Below, piece after piece: positions 12,232 to 23,438 of a stretch of 64,000 nucleotides of DNA. The DNA is from Lecanicillium sp. G3. Taxonomy: Eukaryota > Ascomycota > Sordariomycetes > Hypocreales > Cordycipitaceae. The stretch is from positions 1 to 64,000 of the forward strand of contig JAZHPD010000043.1 of assembly GCA_037575805.1 (NCBI GenBank). Reading direction: 5' to 3'. Under the pieces are notes generated by a model, which saw only the letters and a list, made by a program, of their open reading frames with translations, did not search any database and was not told the origin of the DNA. Position 1 is the stretch's first letter; every line of letters starts with the position of its first letter. The position numbers and the translations under genes were made by a program.

Positions 12232-12933
12232 ATGAAGTACTCTGGAGTCCTGGCCACGGCTCTGGCCGCTGGCGCTGCTGCCGCCGGCAACGACACCGTG
12301 ACCTACACCACCGTCGTTACTGCCTACACCACCTACTGCCCTGTATGTTTTGCCCGTTTTCTACATTGGCAGCCCAACACATCGTTGTCCTGCTGCGACC
12401 TGGCGCTGAGCTAGCCATACGAACTCAGATTCACTAACACGACTTACACAGGGTCCTACCACCATCCCCGTCAACGCCAACCACACCATCACCGTCACTT
12501 CTGCTACCACCCTGACGATTACTGGTACGTACATGATAAAACGGCACCGGATACGATCCTGGAACTAACAATCGCAGACTGCCCTTGCACTATCACCACC
12601 ACTGGCACCAAGCCTCCCCCTACCAACGTGCCTCCTCCTCCTCCTCCTGGCACCAAGAATCCTCCTCCTCCTCCTCCCGGCACCAAGAACCCTCCTCCTC
12701 CTCCTCCCGGCACCAAGAACCCTCCTCCTCCTCCTCCCGGCACCCAGAACCCTCCTCCTCCTCCCGGCACTCAGAACCCCCCTCCTCCTCCTCCCGTCAC
12801 CCAGAACCCCTCTCCCCCCTCCACCGGCGGCCCCGTCGGCCCGACCAACCCTCCGACCGTCACCGCTGGTGCCGGCCGCCTCGGCGCTGGCGCCGGAGCT
12901 TTCTTCCTCGCCGCCGCCGCCCTGGCTCTGTAA
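12232..12933 (+). CDS. Small GPI-anchored cell-wall protein with proline repeats
   Basis: Three exons, 12232-12342, 12452-12524 and 12578-12933, join in phases 0 and 1 to give 179 aa. Donors are GTATGT and GTACGT; acceptors are ACAG and GCAG. Residues 1-19 (MKYSGVLATALAAGAAAAG) are a signal peptide. The core holds TTYCPGPTTIPV and TTLTITDCPCTITT, a pattern common in ascomycete GPI wall proteins such as the clock-controlled ccg-6 group. It is followed by six decapeptide units of the form PPPPPPGTKN (last units GTQN and VTQN). The C-terminus is a small-residue patch and hydrophobic tail (AGAFFLAAAALAL), which is a GPI-attachment signal. It is probably a covalently bound wall protein. The length and the polyproline stretch are unusual for the family. 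No enzymatic domain is present. Confidence 0.88.
12631..12810 (+). repeat. In-frame 30-bp proline-repeat array
   Basis: Six tandem units of about 30 bp (one shorter) encode six or five prolines followed by GTKN, GTQN or VTQN. Codons are almost all CCT or CCC, so the DNA is also a CCT microsatellite prone to slippage and copy-number change. Confidence 0.9.
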
Positions 12934-14123
12934 ATGTCTCCCACGACACTGCCACCACAAACAACAACGACCATCATCACCACATGTACAATCGCGAAGA
13001 GGGAGCAGCGCTGCGCCTGGGTCCCCTGCCAGTGATGTACGGAGCCTTCTCTGTCTGGGACTGGCGAAAGCTGAGGAGCGCGCGCCCGGAGTTTAATTTT
13101 GGGATCCTCATTTTTTTCTTGATTTGTTATAGAACAAAAAAAAAATTCACTTCTGTTTGGCCGGCCCTGATCTCCATTTGGAGGATGGGTCGGTTGACTG
13201 TATCTGTCATTGGGGCAGTCAATATTTCTAGAGGAGGTTAATAATCAAGGGGTTTTTTTCCTACTTTTGTTCAGATACTGTTTATCAAATTATCTATAAA
13301 CCGCCATGTTCAAGTTGCTGTGCCATGTAATGCCACCTAACTTGCCTTAATGGCCCTCGCTGACGAGGCGGCTTCGTGTAAGTGGTTGCCACGCTAGTCA
13401 ACTTGCCCAACATCCATGTCATGAGCCTCCGCGACGTGATTATTTCTCACCCATCATCGCATCTTGGCCTCAGAGATTCTGCCAGGTACCATCTACCATG
13501 ATCTCCTCATGCCGCTCCTACCGTGCCGCCATGCATCCATCCGGTCCGCCCTCACGCAGGTCCGAAACTCAAATGCCACTCGTGTGCCATGTTATGGGGC
13601 GTCTTGGCCTCAGTCGCTTTTTTTCCAGCTCGACCCGGGGGCGTGTGAATTTGGAGCAAACAGAAAACATCACTGACATACACGCACACACTCATCCCCC
13701 TTGCATTGGAGATACGAAAAAGTGGCCCGAAAAGCCACTGGTCGTCGGCCGCGTCGTACGGTCGGGCTTCCAGCCAACCAACGTGGTCTTCCAAGAAGAG
13801 CATGTCTGCATGAGTGGCCGAATCAAGAGACGAGAACGTCGACTGGAGCAGGCACTTCCCCTGCATCTCGTATTGCCTCCCTTGGAAAGCCACAATTCCA
13901 CTCAGCCGTGCCCTGCATGTCGTGCCTGCAAACAGGGTCGAATTGTGGCTCATAACAATCTCATAAAAGCCACGTCAAATTGTCATCTGATTCCCATGCT
14001 GGCCGCCCCCACGGTGTCATCCAGGCACCAGTACAACTCTTATGCGGGGCGTAAAGTAATATACACGTTTAATAATTTCCCGTTCCTTCACACATAACCG
14101 TGATCGCCTTACCCTCAGTCTAT
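12934..14123. other. Intergenic between convergent genes
   Basis: Contains the 3' flanks of the GPI-protein gene (+) and of CDC23 (-). No gene is supported. The open frames on both strands around 13498-14097 share overlapping low-information sequence and show no codon or motif support. Confidence 0.6.
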
Positions 14124-16282
14124 TCAAGCAAATATGCCCCCTGAGGCGTCCATCCGTGACCGAACTTCACGCACCAGCGCCTTGGCTTCCTCGACCTCGA
14201 CGCCGTCCTGGCAAAGTTCCGTCGCCAGTCGATGGGCGACCGTGTAGTCTGCAGTGCGCATGGCAAATCGCGCAAGCCACATGCGTGCTTTACTCGTCGC
14301 TGCCGTGACGCCCGTCCCTTCATTGCGACCTTCCTCACGCTCTGTGCCGTCGTCTGAACCCCCTGGTGAGTCGTTGTGTATCCGGACCGATTCCACGACC
14401 GCACCATCGGCATCCCTTCCTGCTGGGCCGCCCCCGTCTTCCTGCCCTACACATAGTTCCATGTACGATTTGGCCTCTTCCTCTTCGCCCAGTTGCTCGT
14501 ACATGGATGCGATCTGCAATAGGACTTCTGGGTCCATGTGGGCAGTTGCCGCGCGACCGTCGCCGCCATTGCCGAAGCTGCTACCTGTGTCGTAGTAGGC
14601 GTCAGCAAGAAGGGCACGTTTCAGTGCCTTGATGCCATCCCGCTCTCTGCCCATCTTCTGCAGACATGACCCCACGGCCATCCACATCTTGCCGTCCCAC
14701 GGACGAAGGCCAGCAGCCTTCTTGTAGTACCATAGTGAATATGTGTGCATCTCGAGCATCTCGTAAGTCTGACCAAGACCATACCAGGCTCGGTAATCGC
14801 GGCGGTTGACGTCTACTGCCCTTCTATATGACTCTATAGCTGCATGCGTATTCTTGAGTTCCACATATTCATGGCCCATCAGGGTCCACGCTGACAGGCA
14901 GGTCCTGTCTAGAGTCAACGCACGACGGAAATATTGAACTGCCTTCTCGTGCATGGATAATAGTGAGTAGTAGTTTCCGATAACGACACAAGACTCTGGC
15001 CGGAATTTGTCAACACTAGAGCACAGATGCGCCAAAAATGCTAACTTCGGGCGCATATTCAGCACGTAGAGAATGTTCGAATAGTGGTCCAGAGAATCGA
15101 GACGGTGTGGGTGGATCGATAAGAGGCGACTAAAATGCTGCTCCGCAAGCATCAAGTCTTTTTCGTGATATGCCAGCAGAGCGTTGCAGGTAAGGAGAAA
15201 TGACGATGTCGGGAAAATTCCCATAAGTTGCTCCAGAGAGTTTGCTAGACCGGCCGAGTGCTGGTATAGCTCGAGTGAGGTGTGGAGGTGGAACATGTAT
15301 GACATGATATTTTGGGGGCAGTGGCGGGATATTCGGTCCAGCTGTGGCATATTAGCATCTTCCGTATTGTCATAGAACAAGGTGCACGTACATCTTCAAC
15401 TCTGGAAGCCAACGACGTAATTTCCAGCCAGCACCCCCAGTTCATCGGGAATTTGTGTACGCTCTGGAGAAAGTAGCCGAGAGCTTTCTTATCGTTCTTT
15501 TCTTTGGCAAGTACCATTCCATATCTGTCTCAAAGGTTAGCATGCTGTGATGCAGTCTTGGTAGTTGCAACTCGTACAGATACTCTAGCCAACCCTGACT
15601 ACCGACGACTTCGCCATCGACCGTCTTTGCTTCAAACCATGTTGAGAGGTAGCTGCCGACAGCAAGAAGCTGCTTGTTCACAACCGTACCCAGATCTTGC
15701 GGCCCCGTCACCATCTCCGAGTCCTCTGCCTTGCGCTTCTCGCCGGAGAGAAACTTGGCGTACAGCGCGAGGAACAGGCTCTTCTGGCTAATGAGCGGCA
15801 GCGACGATCCGGGCACCGCATCGGCGGTCTTCGCCTTGCCTTTCGTCTTCCTCGGCGAGCCGCTCGACTTTGAGTCCGAGGTCAGCACGGTGGTGAGCAG
15901 CGAGTCCGGCAGGAAGACGGCCGCGCAGCGGTCGTACTCGCGGCAGTCGAAGAGCGACTTGGCCAGCAGGTACTTGCTAAGCTCCTTCGCCTCTAATCGC
16001 GCCTCTTCGGCGTCCTGATTGGGTAGAAATACGGGCGACAGGTGCGGCTGCTCGATGTCGGCGTCTTCCAGCTCCTCTTCTGATATCTCGGGCAGAGACG
16101 TCAGCAGCTCCGCCGCCCTGCCGATAACTTCGCGTTAGCCATGAGATACTCAGAGGCTGCGGGGATATCGAAGGATCTACTCACCATTTTGCAGACTGGT
16201 AGAGGCATCGTTCTGAGCATCTCACTACTGCGTCCTGGAGGGCGACCCGTAGCTGGGCGATCTCGTGCGAAGAGAGCGCCAT
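14124..16282 (-). CDS. CDC23: Anaphase-promoting complex subunit Cdc23/Apc8
   Basis: TPR scaffold subunit of the APC/C ubiquitin ligase that degrades securin and cyclins; acts in the nucleus. Four exons: 16185-16282, 15578-16117, 15392-15524 and 14124-15341. They join in phases 2, 2 and 0 across introns of 67, 53 and 50 bp, each with a CTAAC-like branch point. The product is 662 aa. Conserved landmarks include CSERCLYQSAKWAAEL near the N-terminus, LYGMVLAKEKNDKKAL, VIGNYYSLLSMHEKA, AWTLMGHEYVELKNT and RDYRAWYGLGQTYEMLEM, matching animal CDC23 residue by residue in the TPR superhelix. A low-complexity acidic, glycine-rich insert (about residues 575-620) sits near the C-terminus and looks species-specific. 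The ATG at 16282 opens directly into the conserved N-terminal helix. Confidence 0.95.
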
Positions 16283-17002
16283 CGTGTCCGGTGCAGGCGT
16301 GGCGCCAGCAGTCAAGTCCGCGTGCAGCTATCTTTTGGAGTATAATTTATGCGAGAAGCTGGAACGCAAGTAAAAGGATTAGTTGCCGTCACTTTTGAGC
16401 AAGCTTACCCGTCGTGGTGATGCTGTCGTCGACTTAAAACCGGCCCGCCGTTAGCAAGCCGTCGCGATCTGCAAGTTTGGAAGCGCGTCGGCACAGTAGC
16501 ATAACATGGGTTCATACTGTGTTTGGCACAGTACACTTACAGCCTCACATTGCTTTTATGTACGTTGTCGCTGGCATAAACAAGTATTCAATTCATTACA
16601 TATCAATTTCTACAAGTCTCTCTTTTTATACTTTTTTTTTTGTAAAATTTCACTTTGGCAGTTGAAACTTGTTGATTGAAACACGCAAAAGAATGGCCAC
16701 TGTTGGGCTGGTTGAATCTACTAAGACTACTCCGTATACTTATACTAATCAACGAGAAATCCCATGCGCCTTGTCCCCAGCTTTCCAAGATACAAAAAGA
16801 AAAAAAAATCCAATAAAACCAAAACGTCATAAGCATATGAAAACCAGTACAGTCACCTTATACTGTACCCCACCAGATGAAAACAGACTCCATACTGCCC
16901 GGCAACGAAAAAGCACATTGGTAATTACCGCTAGAAATACAACAAAGGGAATCGTTTCTTTCTGTTAATTCCAATTTTACTATTTTTGTATTGAGCCATC
17001 AG
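16283..17002. other. Intergenic between CDC23 promoter and RA-PH gene 3' end
   Basis: 720 bp between two minus-strand genes. It is AT-rich toward 16.6-16.9 kb and carries a TACTCCGTATA motif at 16728-16738. No gene is supported. Confidence 0.6.
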
Positions 17003-19588
17003 CTACGGATGGCGTGCAGGAAACGGCTGCAGTGGACTGCCACCAGGGCCGCGCTGCGGCTGTCCGTGGCGTGGCTGAACGGACAACGGCGCCGGCATGG
17101 CGGGCGACATTGATCCGTCTCGTCTCATGGATCTGCTAGGTAGAGGGGGGACAGGAGGCATGTTCTCTGGCATGTACCTTCTTGCCTGCGAAATCCCCCC
17201 CGTTGAGCGGCTTCGCAGCCTCGCCGCATTGGGCGGCGGCGGAGAACCGAGAATGCCGGTTGCCGAGCGAGGCATGGGAGGCCGTCCCTTGGGAGGTACG
17301 GGGCCCACGGGCGTACCAGGCAGCTTGTAGATGAAGGGCGTGCTGGGGCTGGCTCTCGCAGAAGGCCCGGCCATCGGGTCAAACGGACGAGGGGGCTCGA
17401 GGAAGTGTGTGTTGATGGATAGCTGGGGGTTGGCGCGTCGCGGGCTACCGTGCATCGCGGGGTCCGCCGTCGCTGGCCGGCGAAACGAGGGAGGGGGCGC
17501 CTCCTTGCGCAGCTTGGCGGTGTGCTCCGCGGCGGAGGGGAACCAGGACTTGGGCTCCGGCTTCTTCTCGGCGACGGTGAGATCGAAGGCGTCAAAGTCG
17601 AGCGATGCAACATCCGTCAGGCTGTCCTTCTTGTTGCCGGTTTGGGTGGCAGGCGAAGAGAGAAATTCCTGTGTCGGGGGGGAACCGGCATACTTTTCGG
17701 TCTCTGGCCGCTTCAGAACCGGCTTGACCGGTCCGTTGGCTCCCTTGGGCGGTGTGGGCGGTGGCGGAAAGTTGGGTGCCGGTGGGCGCGCGCTGCGTGC
17801 CTCATCGGCGGTGGCAGGTCGCTGCACAGGTCGCTGCATCGGCGGTTCAATGGGCTGCAGCTTGCGGGCCTCCTCGGCCAGCTTAGGTATGTTGTCGACG
17901 TCCAGAAGGGGCTGGAAGGCACCGATGCGGAAGGACGACGCAGCGCTGGAGGACTCGGAGTCAGATTTGTTGTTGTCGTCACCAGATGTGTCGGAGCCGT
18001 TGCTGGAATCGAATGTAATTTGAGGCGGAGGGGCGTTGAGCCTGCGGTCAAGGGCGAGCTTTCGCGAGACGAGGTGCCAGCTCCGCCATCCGTGGACCAT
18101 CTCGTAGAACTTCTTGGCCACCTCCTCATCGTCGGTGGAAAAGAAGTGAACAAAGTTGACCTCGTCGGGGAACATGGTGCTCTTCTGCTGGCTCTTGATG
18201 GCATAGCAGAACTGCTTGGGTGGCTTGACACTCTGGCGGATCTCGGCCTCCTTGAGCGAGTAAATGTCAAACTCGGCCATGTGGCAGAGCTGGGTGGTGG
18301 TAGGATCGCCGGACAGGGCGTCTGCCGTCTTCGAGGCAAACATCTGTCCGTTTTCAAGCAGGGTAACCCAGCGCTTGTTCCACTTGCCGGGGCGCGACGA
18401 CTGATAAAGCTGAAGAGTGAAGCCCGGGGGTGAATCGCTTGAGTTGGGCACGGCATCAATGTCGAGGTCATGGTCGCTCATGGTCGCCGGGCATGCCAGG
18501 ATGAGCAGCGAATTCTCGTGGTCCTTGTCCCACGAGTTCATGACGTCGCGGACGCGCTCGTAGCGGCGGAGGCGGCGCTCGAGGCCCAGCATGAGGTACG
18601 ACTCGACGACGACGCTGCTGGCCGGGTTGATGTGGTGCCGTGTCATGGTCGATGCCATGAACAGAATGTCCACCGAGTTGGTCTCGGGGCTGACGGGCAG
18701 GTTGATGGTCGACGACTGGCACCGCACGGCCACGCGCTTCATGTCTGCGTTAGCAAGAAAGTCGAACACTGACGGGACGGTACTTACACGCTCCAAGTTC
18801 TGCGGTGTGTGTACCGCGGGACTGGCAGTTAGGGTGGGCGTGGAGGCCGGGCTGGGCTTCTCGGTGAGGTCGGAGTACTTGATGCTGTCCGGGTTCGAGG
18901 TTGTCTCCAGGCTGTTGCCGCGACTGGAAAAGACGGTGGTGGCAACGGAACTGGGTGTGTCTGGGTGTGTGAGGGCGGGCGAGGGCGCCTTTTTGCTGCG
19001 GGAGAAGAGGCTGAGGAGAGGATTTCGCTGCTTGGGCGGCGGCGTGACGAAGGTAGCTTGTAGTCTGACTAGGTCCTGCTTCCTCTGCTCCGCGACTGTG
19101 CGCTGGACTTCAGCCTCGAGGCGTGCAGCCTCAGCGGTGTTCTCAGGTTCGGCGGCATCCTTCTTGCCAAAGCCTAGACGCTTCGACTTGCTCTTCGATC
19201 GATGCAGGGTCGGGTCTTGCTCGTCGTAGGGCTCGCTGTGATACTTGTCGCTCATGTCGTCGGTGCCTTCGGTTCGGGGCCGTACTGCCTGCTCGGGGCG
19301 CTCCCGTTCCTCGCGGCCTTTAAAGGTTGGCGGCGGCGGGATGTTGACGGGCTTGGGTGTAAGCGCAAACGACGGCAGCGGCGGCACGTCTGGGGCATCC
19401 TTGTCCGCCTTTGCTCCCCGGATGCTATGCGCGCTGCTCGACCGCGCCCTGCGCGTGGGTGTCTCTTGTGACTTGTCGCTGTCGCGGAAAATGTCCAGGA
19501 CTCGGGGCGAAGAGATGCTTTTGCCGCGCAGCGTGCGGTAACGCGAGGTAGATTTGGGTATCCCCCCAGGAGCAGCTTCGGTCGCCAT
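17003..19588 (-). CDS. RA and PH domain adaptor protein
   Basis: Reading frame of 861 codons, or 846 aa if a 45-bp in-frame intron at 18745-18789 is removed. The N-terminal 280 residues are disordered, rich in S, P and K, with a short charged helix (about 152-180). A Ras-association-like domain follows (about 283-366, including SYLMLGLERRLRRYERVRDV), then a PH domain (about 388-503, with GKWNKRWVTLLENGQMFASK and a terminal helix ending HGWRSW). The remaining 350 residues are proline-rich with many PPxPP motifs suited to SH3 or profilin binding. The tandem RA-PH order recalls animal Mig10/RIAM/lamellipodin and Grb7 adaptors, so a role linking small GTPases, membrane phosphoinositides and polarised growth is inferred, not shown. 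Confidence 0.88.
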   Translation of the reverse strand: MATEAAPGGIPKSTSRYRTLRGKSISSPRVLDIFRDSDKSQETPTRRARSSSAHSIRGAKADKDAPDVPPLPSFALTPKPVNIPPPPTFKGREERERPEQAVRPRTEGTDDMSDKYHSEPYDEQDPTLHRSKSKSKRLGFGKKDAAEPENTAEAARLEAEVQRTVAEQRKQDLVRLQATFVTPPPKQRNPLLSLFSRSKKAPSPALTHPDTPSSVATTVFSSRGNSLETTSNPDSIKYSDLTEKPSPASTPTLTASPAVHTPQNLERVSTVPSVFDFLANADMKRVAVRCQSSTINLPVSPETNSVDILFMASTMTRHHINPASSVVVESYLMLGLERRLRRYERVRDVMNSWDKDHENSLLILACPATMSDHDLDIDAVPNSSDSPPGFTLQLYQSSRPGKWNKRWVTLLENGQMFASKTADALSGDPTTTQLCHMAEFDIYSLKEAEIRQSVKPPKQFCYAIKSQQKSTMFPDEVNFVHFFSTDDEEVAKKFYEMVHGWRSWHLVSRKLALDRRLNAPPPQITFDSSNGSDTSGDDNNKSDSESSSAASSFRIGAFQPLLDVDNIPKLAEEARKLQPIEPPMQRPVQRPATADEARSARPPAPNFPPPPTPPKGANGPVKPVLKRPETEKYAGSPPTQEFLSSPATQTGNKKDSLTDVASLDFDAFDLTVAEKKPEPKSWFPSAAEHTAKLRKEAPPPSFRRPATADPAMHGSPRRANPQLSINTHFLEPPRPFDPMAGPSARASPSTPFIYKLPGTPVGPVPPKGRPPMPRSATGILGSPPPPNAARLRSRSTGGISQARRYMPENMPPVPPLPSRSMRRDGSMSPAMPAPLSVQPRHGQPQRGPGGSPLQPFPARHP

Positions 19589-20406
19589 TCTCGAGTGAGA
19601 TTTCTGTGTGAATGCTCACGAGCTGGCCCCTCTTTGATCTTTATGCTTTTTTTCGTTTGGTTGAAACGCTGTCGGTTTATTCGAGTTTGCTGCAATGAAG
19701 TAAAAGATGGCGGGTGGCTGAGTAGTCCTTTGAAAGGCTGCTGCGTCGATCAACTTATACCGGCGACAGACTATGGGCAGAGTTGCGTGGGAAACGGCTG
19801 ACGGCGGAAGACAGCAAGAGACGATCGATTCGGGCGGGCAGTCCGAGTAAATACGGATGGTGCAGGGATGCAATGGCAAGGAAAAAACGGAACAAAAGAG
19901 ACGGGTCGCAGGTTCAAGTATACAGAGGTGAGCGAGCCGTAGGTATCCACGGATACAGGACGACGAGGTAATATCGCGAGGGAGGGAGAAATCGTACGAC
20001 CAAACATACAACCATAAAACGAGTGAAAGTGGGAGAGGAAGTGTAAAAGAAGGAAAAGTAAAAATCAAAACGGTCACGAGAGGATTGTTCTCAAGAGGTG
20101 GTTGAAAATCGGCAACCGCCCGGTAGAAATGGAGGACTCATTCATTCAATCTATCCGCACGGCACGGCAACGCGGAGGTCTCTGGCTCGTGTCTTTTGCT
20201 TGATCCTTCTTTTCTTATTATTTTTCTTTTTCCGGTCCTCTTCCCAAGACACGCTCTCTAAGAATTCCAAAGAGGCAATGTAGCGCACGCGTCAAGCTCT
20301 GGGGGGTGTGGGAGGGGAGCTCACGGATTGTCTCATTGGAGCGACCCGCCGTGTATGGAGAGGCCGGACGCGCCACCACCTTGACGTGTATAGCATTCCA
20401 CGCCTC

Positions 20407-20445
<39 letters not shown>

Positions 20446-21575
20446 ATTTACACTGGTACCGGCGGGTTGAGTGGTGGTGGTGCACAGCAGGAGTAACCCA
20501 TTCTGCGGACGACACAGGTTCTGGCAGCACGGGCGTGTGCTTTGCTGAATCGCTGTTGACTGGTCGACTGCAGCCGATGGCGTACAGGGAAACCCCTGCT
20601 GCTTCTCTTTTTGAAAGGCCGAAAGACTCAGAAAAAGGCACCCGAGCGTTGGGGCCGGATGGCTGGCTGTGAGGAAAAAGCAAAGCCACCAATGCAGGGA
20701 GAGAGCTTCAAGGCCGGCCCGCGCACTCCGCCCACGGCAGTAGGTAATTACATGCAGAGAGAGAGAGGAAGAAGAAAAAATAAAAATACGTGCATATGCA
20801 TTTCTGTCCAGCATCTCATTTAAAAATAAAAAATAAAAAAATAAAAAATATCCAATGGCTGAAAATTCACGGTAAAAAGAAAAAAAAAAACACTGTACCC
20901 CTCCCTACCTTATTCCTCGAGTGACAGCCCGACTCGGCGGCGCGGCGAGTAGTAAGCAGCATCGCGACACCATACTGTCAGTACACACAACTGCATTCGG
21001 ACTGGTACGTGTTCTATTCTTGGGGGCCGTGGTATTTTTCTCACTCAATCGCGACGCGTATCTGCAACTGGTATACACATTGTTATATTGAATTGTCGAC
21101 CCAGCCTCTGCAAAATGAGCAGCAGAGACATCCGGTTCTGGGCCGCATTGTGAGACAAGATCCTCGCCCACACACGCACCTCCAGGCAACCGCATGAAAT
21201 GCGCGAAATTATCCAGTGCAATGCACAGCGAGTACACAAGAGGACCAAAATCCGGGAAATTTGTGATAACTTTTAATGCAAGCGAGGCCTGCTGGGCTAC
21301 GGACCTGTCATCGCCCATGCCAAGGAATGCCCTGTCAATAGTGTCCCTCTTCGAGCCAACATTCCAGCATCCTTCTCTGCGCCAGCATGACAAGGCGTGC
21401 CCCATGCCGCCGACACCCGGCGGGTGCTTCTTGCCGCCTACCGTGTCGCCGTTGCATAATGTCCAGACTCCACGAACCGTTGGGCGAGCAGGCGGGACGA
21501 GGGGCAATAATTTGCAGATATGCTCTCGTGCCCGCCCTCCCGTGCCGCTGCTCCTCACTTATTCGGTAAATGCCT
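19589..21575. other. Intergenic, RA-PH promoter region
   Basis: 2-kb interval holding the promoter and leader of the RA-PH gene (just above 19588) and the 3' flank of the MAT2B-like gene. It includes a TC microsatellite (20404-20440) and an A/T-rich tract (20820-20890). No coding sequence is supported. Confidence 0.6.
20404..20440. repeat. (TC)n microsatellite
   Basis: About 37 bp of TC dinucleotides with one TG interruption, in the upstream region of the RA-PH gene. Confidence 0.9.
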
Positions 21576-23000
21576 CTACTTGCGGAATCCGCCCAGCTCT
21601 CTCTTCCACCAGGCAGTAAAGTCGCACGTGGAGAGTTCAATGCCAAGGTCCTTAAGCTCCTTGGTGCTCAGGTGCGTGTCGTACGGGCGCTGCATTTTCG
21701 CATTCGGATCGTTGCCCTCTGTATTAGGCTCGATGTTGTCTGTGGGGATGCCCATGACCTCGGCGAACTTTAGGCACATATCGTACTTGGTCATCCTGTC
21801 CTCGCTCGAGAACTGCAAGATGGATGGCAGGGAAGCCCTGTCGCCGGCATCCAGGTAGTGCTTTGCAATGTCTATACAAATTAGAGCTGATATTAGCCTT
21901 CTTCGCCTTTGGAGAAATCGATCGGGTTTGACTTTGTTTGTTTAATATGGTCGTTTCACAATCACATCAGTCATCTTCCCTCTGTGACACGGTACGTGCT
22001 CTCCTCGCATGCGTCACTCAGCTCCGCCCCCGAGCCGAGACACAGTCAGGCACACGCACAAGTTCACAACGCACCAGCACGGACAACAAAAAGAAAACAA
22101 GTAGAAGAAAAGTCAGAGACAAAGGCGAAATGTGCCGCTGCGAGACATACCGTGACACACCCGTCCAGCATCTTCAGTGTTGGTTGGGTAACGTGGAGCC
22201 CAATGGTCCATCTTAATCTTCTTCCCTTCTGTCTGGGCTTTCCAGACGCTGTCGAGCAGCACATTGACGGCGCTCTCGGCCGGTGTCTCTGCCGCGCCAT
22301 ACAGCACGGGGACGCGGAGCACGACCGCTGATCCCGGCCTGCGGCTGCTGCCCGCCAGCACAGCCTTTTCGCCGTCCAGCTTGGTCTGCCCGTACAGGTT
22401 CGTCGGGCTAGTCTCAGCGCGCGCATCATACGGGGCTTCCCCGGGCCTTCCAGGGAAAACGTAGTCTGTCGAAATGTAGATTAAGAACGCGCCCTTGGCC
22501 GCCGCCGCCTCGACCAGTGACGACGTCGCTCCCACATTGAGTTTTTTCGCGGCCTCGGGATCCTTTTCCACTCTATCAGGGAAGCGCTCTGCCGCACCTG
22601 AAAAAAAAAAATTTGTCATTTGTTAGTATTCCGTGTCTGGCTGGGAGAAATCTTGTTCGCGGATCCTGACTCCCAGGTTTCTTGTCAAGGGAGTGCGGGG
22701 TGGCACAACGGGCGGCTTACAGTGGACAATGACGTCTGGCCTTTGTTCGCGATCCGTGTGTTAGCATTGTGGCCCGGTCTGGCTAAGATTGTCGTCGCGG
22801 GATTGCATAGCATACTTGGTATCTTCTAGTAGCTGGGTGATATCGCTGGCATTGCCAAGGTCAACCTTGAGGACATCAACACCGTCAGCTCGAGAGAGGC
22901 CGGTGCCCTTGACTGTCCATCCTTGCAGTCGAAATGCGCGGGAAACTTGACGGCCAAGCAGGCCTGTGGCCCCAGTTACGACGACTGTGCGGTTTCCCAT
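21576..23000 (-). CDS. MAT2B: MAT2B-like NAD(P)-dependent reductase
   Basis: Short-chain dehydrogenase/reductase of the RmlD/MAT2B type. In animals MAT2B is the regulatory beta subunit of methionine adenosyltransferase; the same fold reduces dTDP-4-dehydrorhamnose in bacteria, so the fungal role is uncertain. Four exons: 22816-23000, 22721-22740 (only 20 nt), 22151-22597 and 21576-21871, with introns of 75, 123 and 279 bp. The phases (2, 1, 1) all agree and yield 315 aa. The Rossmann motif TGATGLLGRQ lies at about residues 9-18. The tiny exon completes KPDVIVHCAAERFPD, a family hallmark. STDYVFPG and the catalytic YxxxK (Y137-K141 in LYGQTK) are present. It is divergent with MFAP1, with 438 bp between the starts. 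Confidence 0.93.
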
Positions 23001-23438
23001 TGTGATTGCGATGTAATTAGATTTGCCGGTAAAAATTGTGCGATATTCTTGTGTTGCTAGAGGGAGAGTGATGTGTATGACGTCTGAAGCTACCGGTGGG
23101 GTAGTACTCGAATGTTGAGAAACTGCTCACTGTAACACTGTGCATTTGGTCATCAAGTTACTCAACAGGACCCAATACTAGCCAAAACTGAAGCCAATTA
23201 GAGCAGAATAATACCCAAAGACTCGAAATCACCGGATAATAGCTGCAACGTCATCAACTAGCTATAGGCCAGAAGAAAATGGCGAAACAACATTCTACAG
23301 GGTAGCACCGCACGCGACAGCTCGATCCGCTAGCGGGCGATTTTGCAGGTAGCGCAGACGACATTCCGACGTCGCCAAAAAAAAAAAAAAGTTCCATCTC
23401 CGCACAATCCAATAGCTCACACAGACGCGAGAAGAAAA
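23001..23438. promoter_or_regulatory. Divergent promoter region, MAT2B-like / MFAP1
   Basis: 438 bp between the start codons of two divergently transcribed genes, so both promoters must lie here. I see no diagnostic element beyond an A14 tract at 23378-23391 just upstream of MFAP1. Confidence 0.55.
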
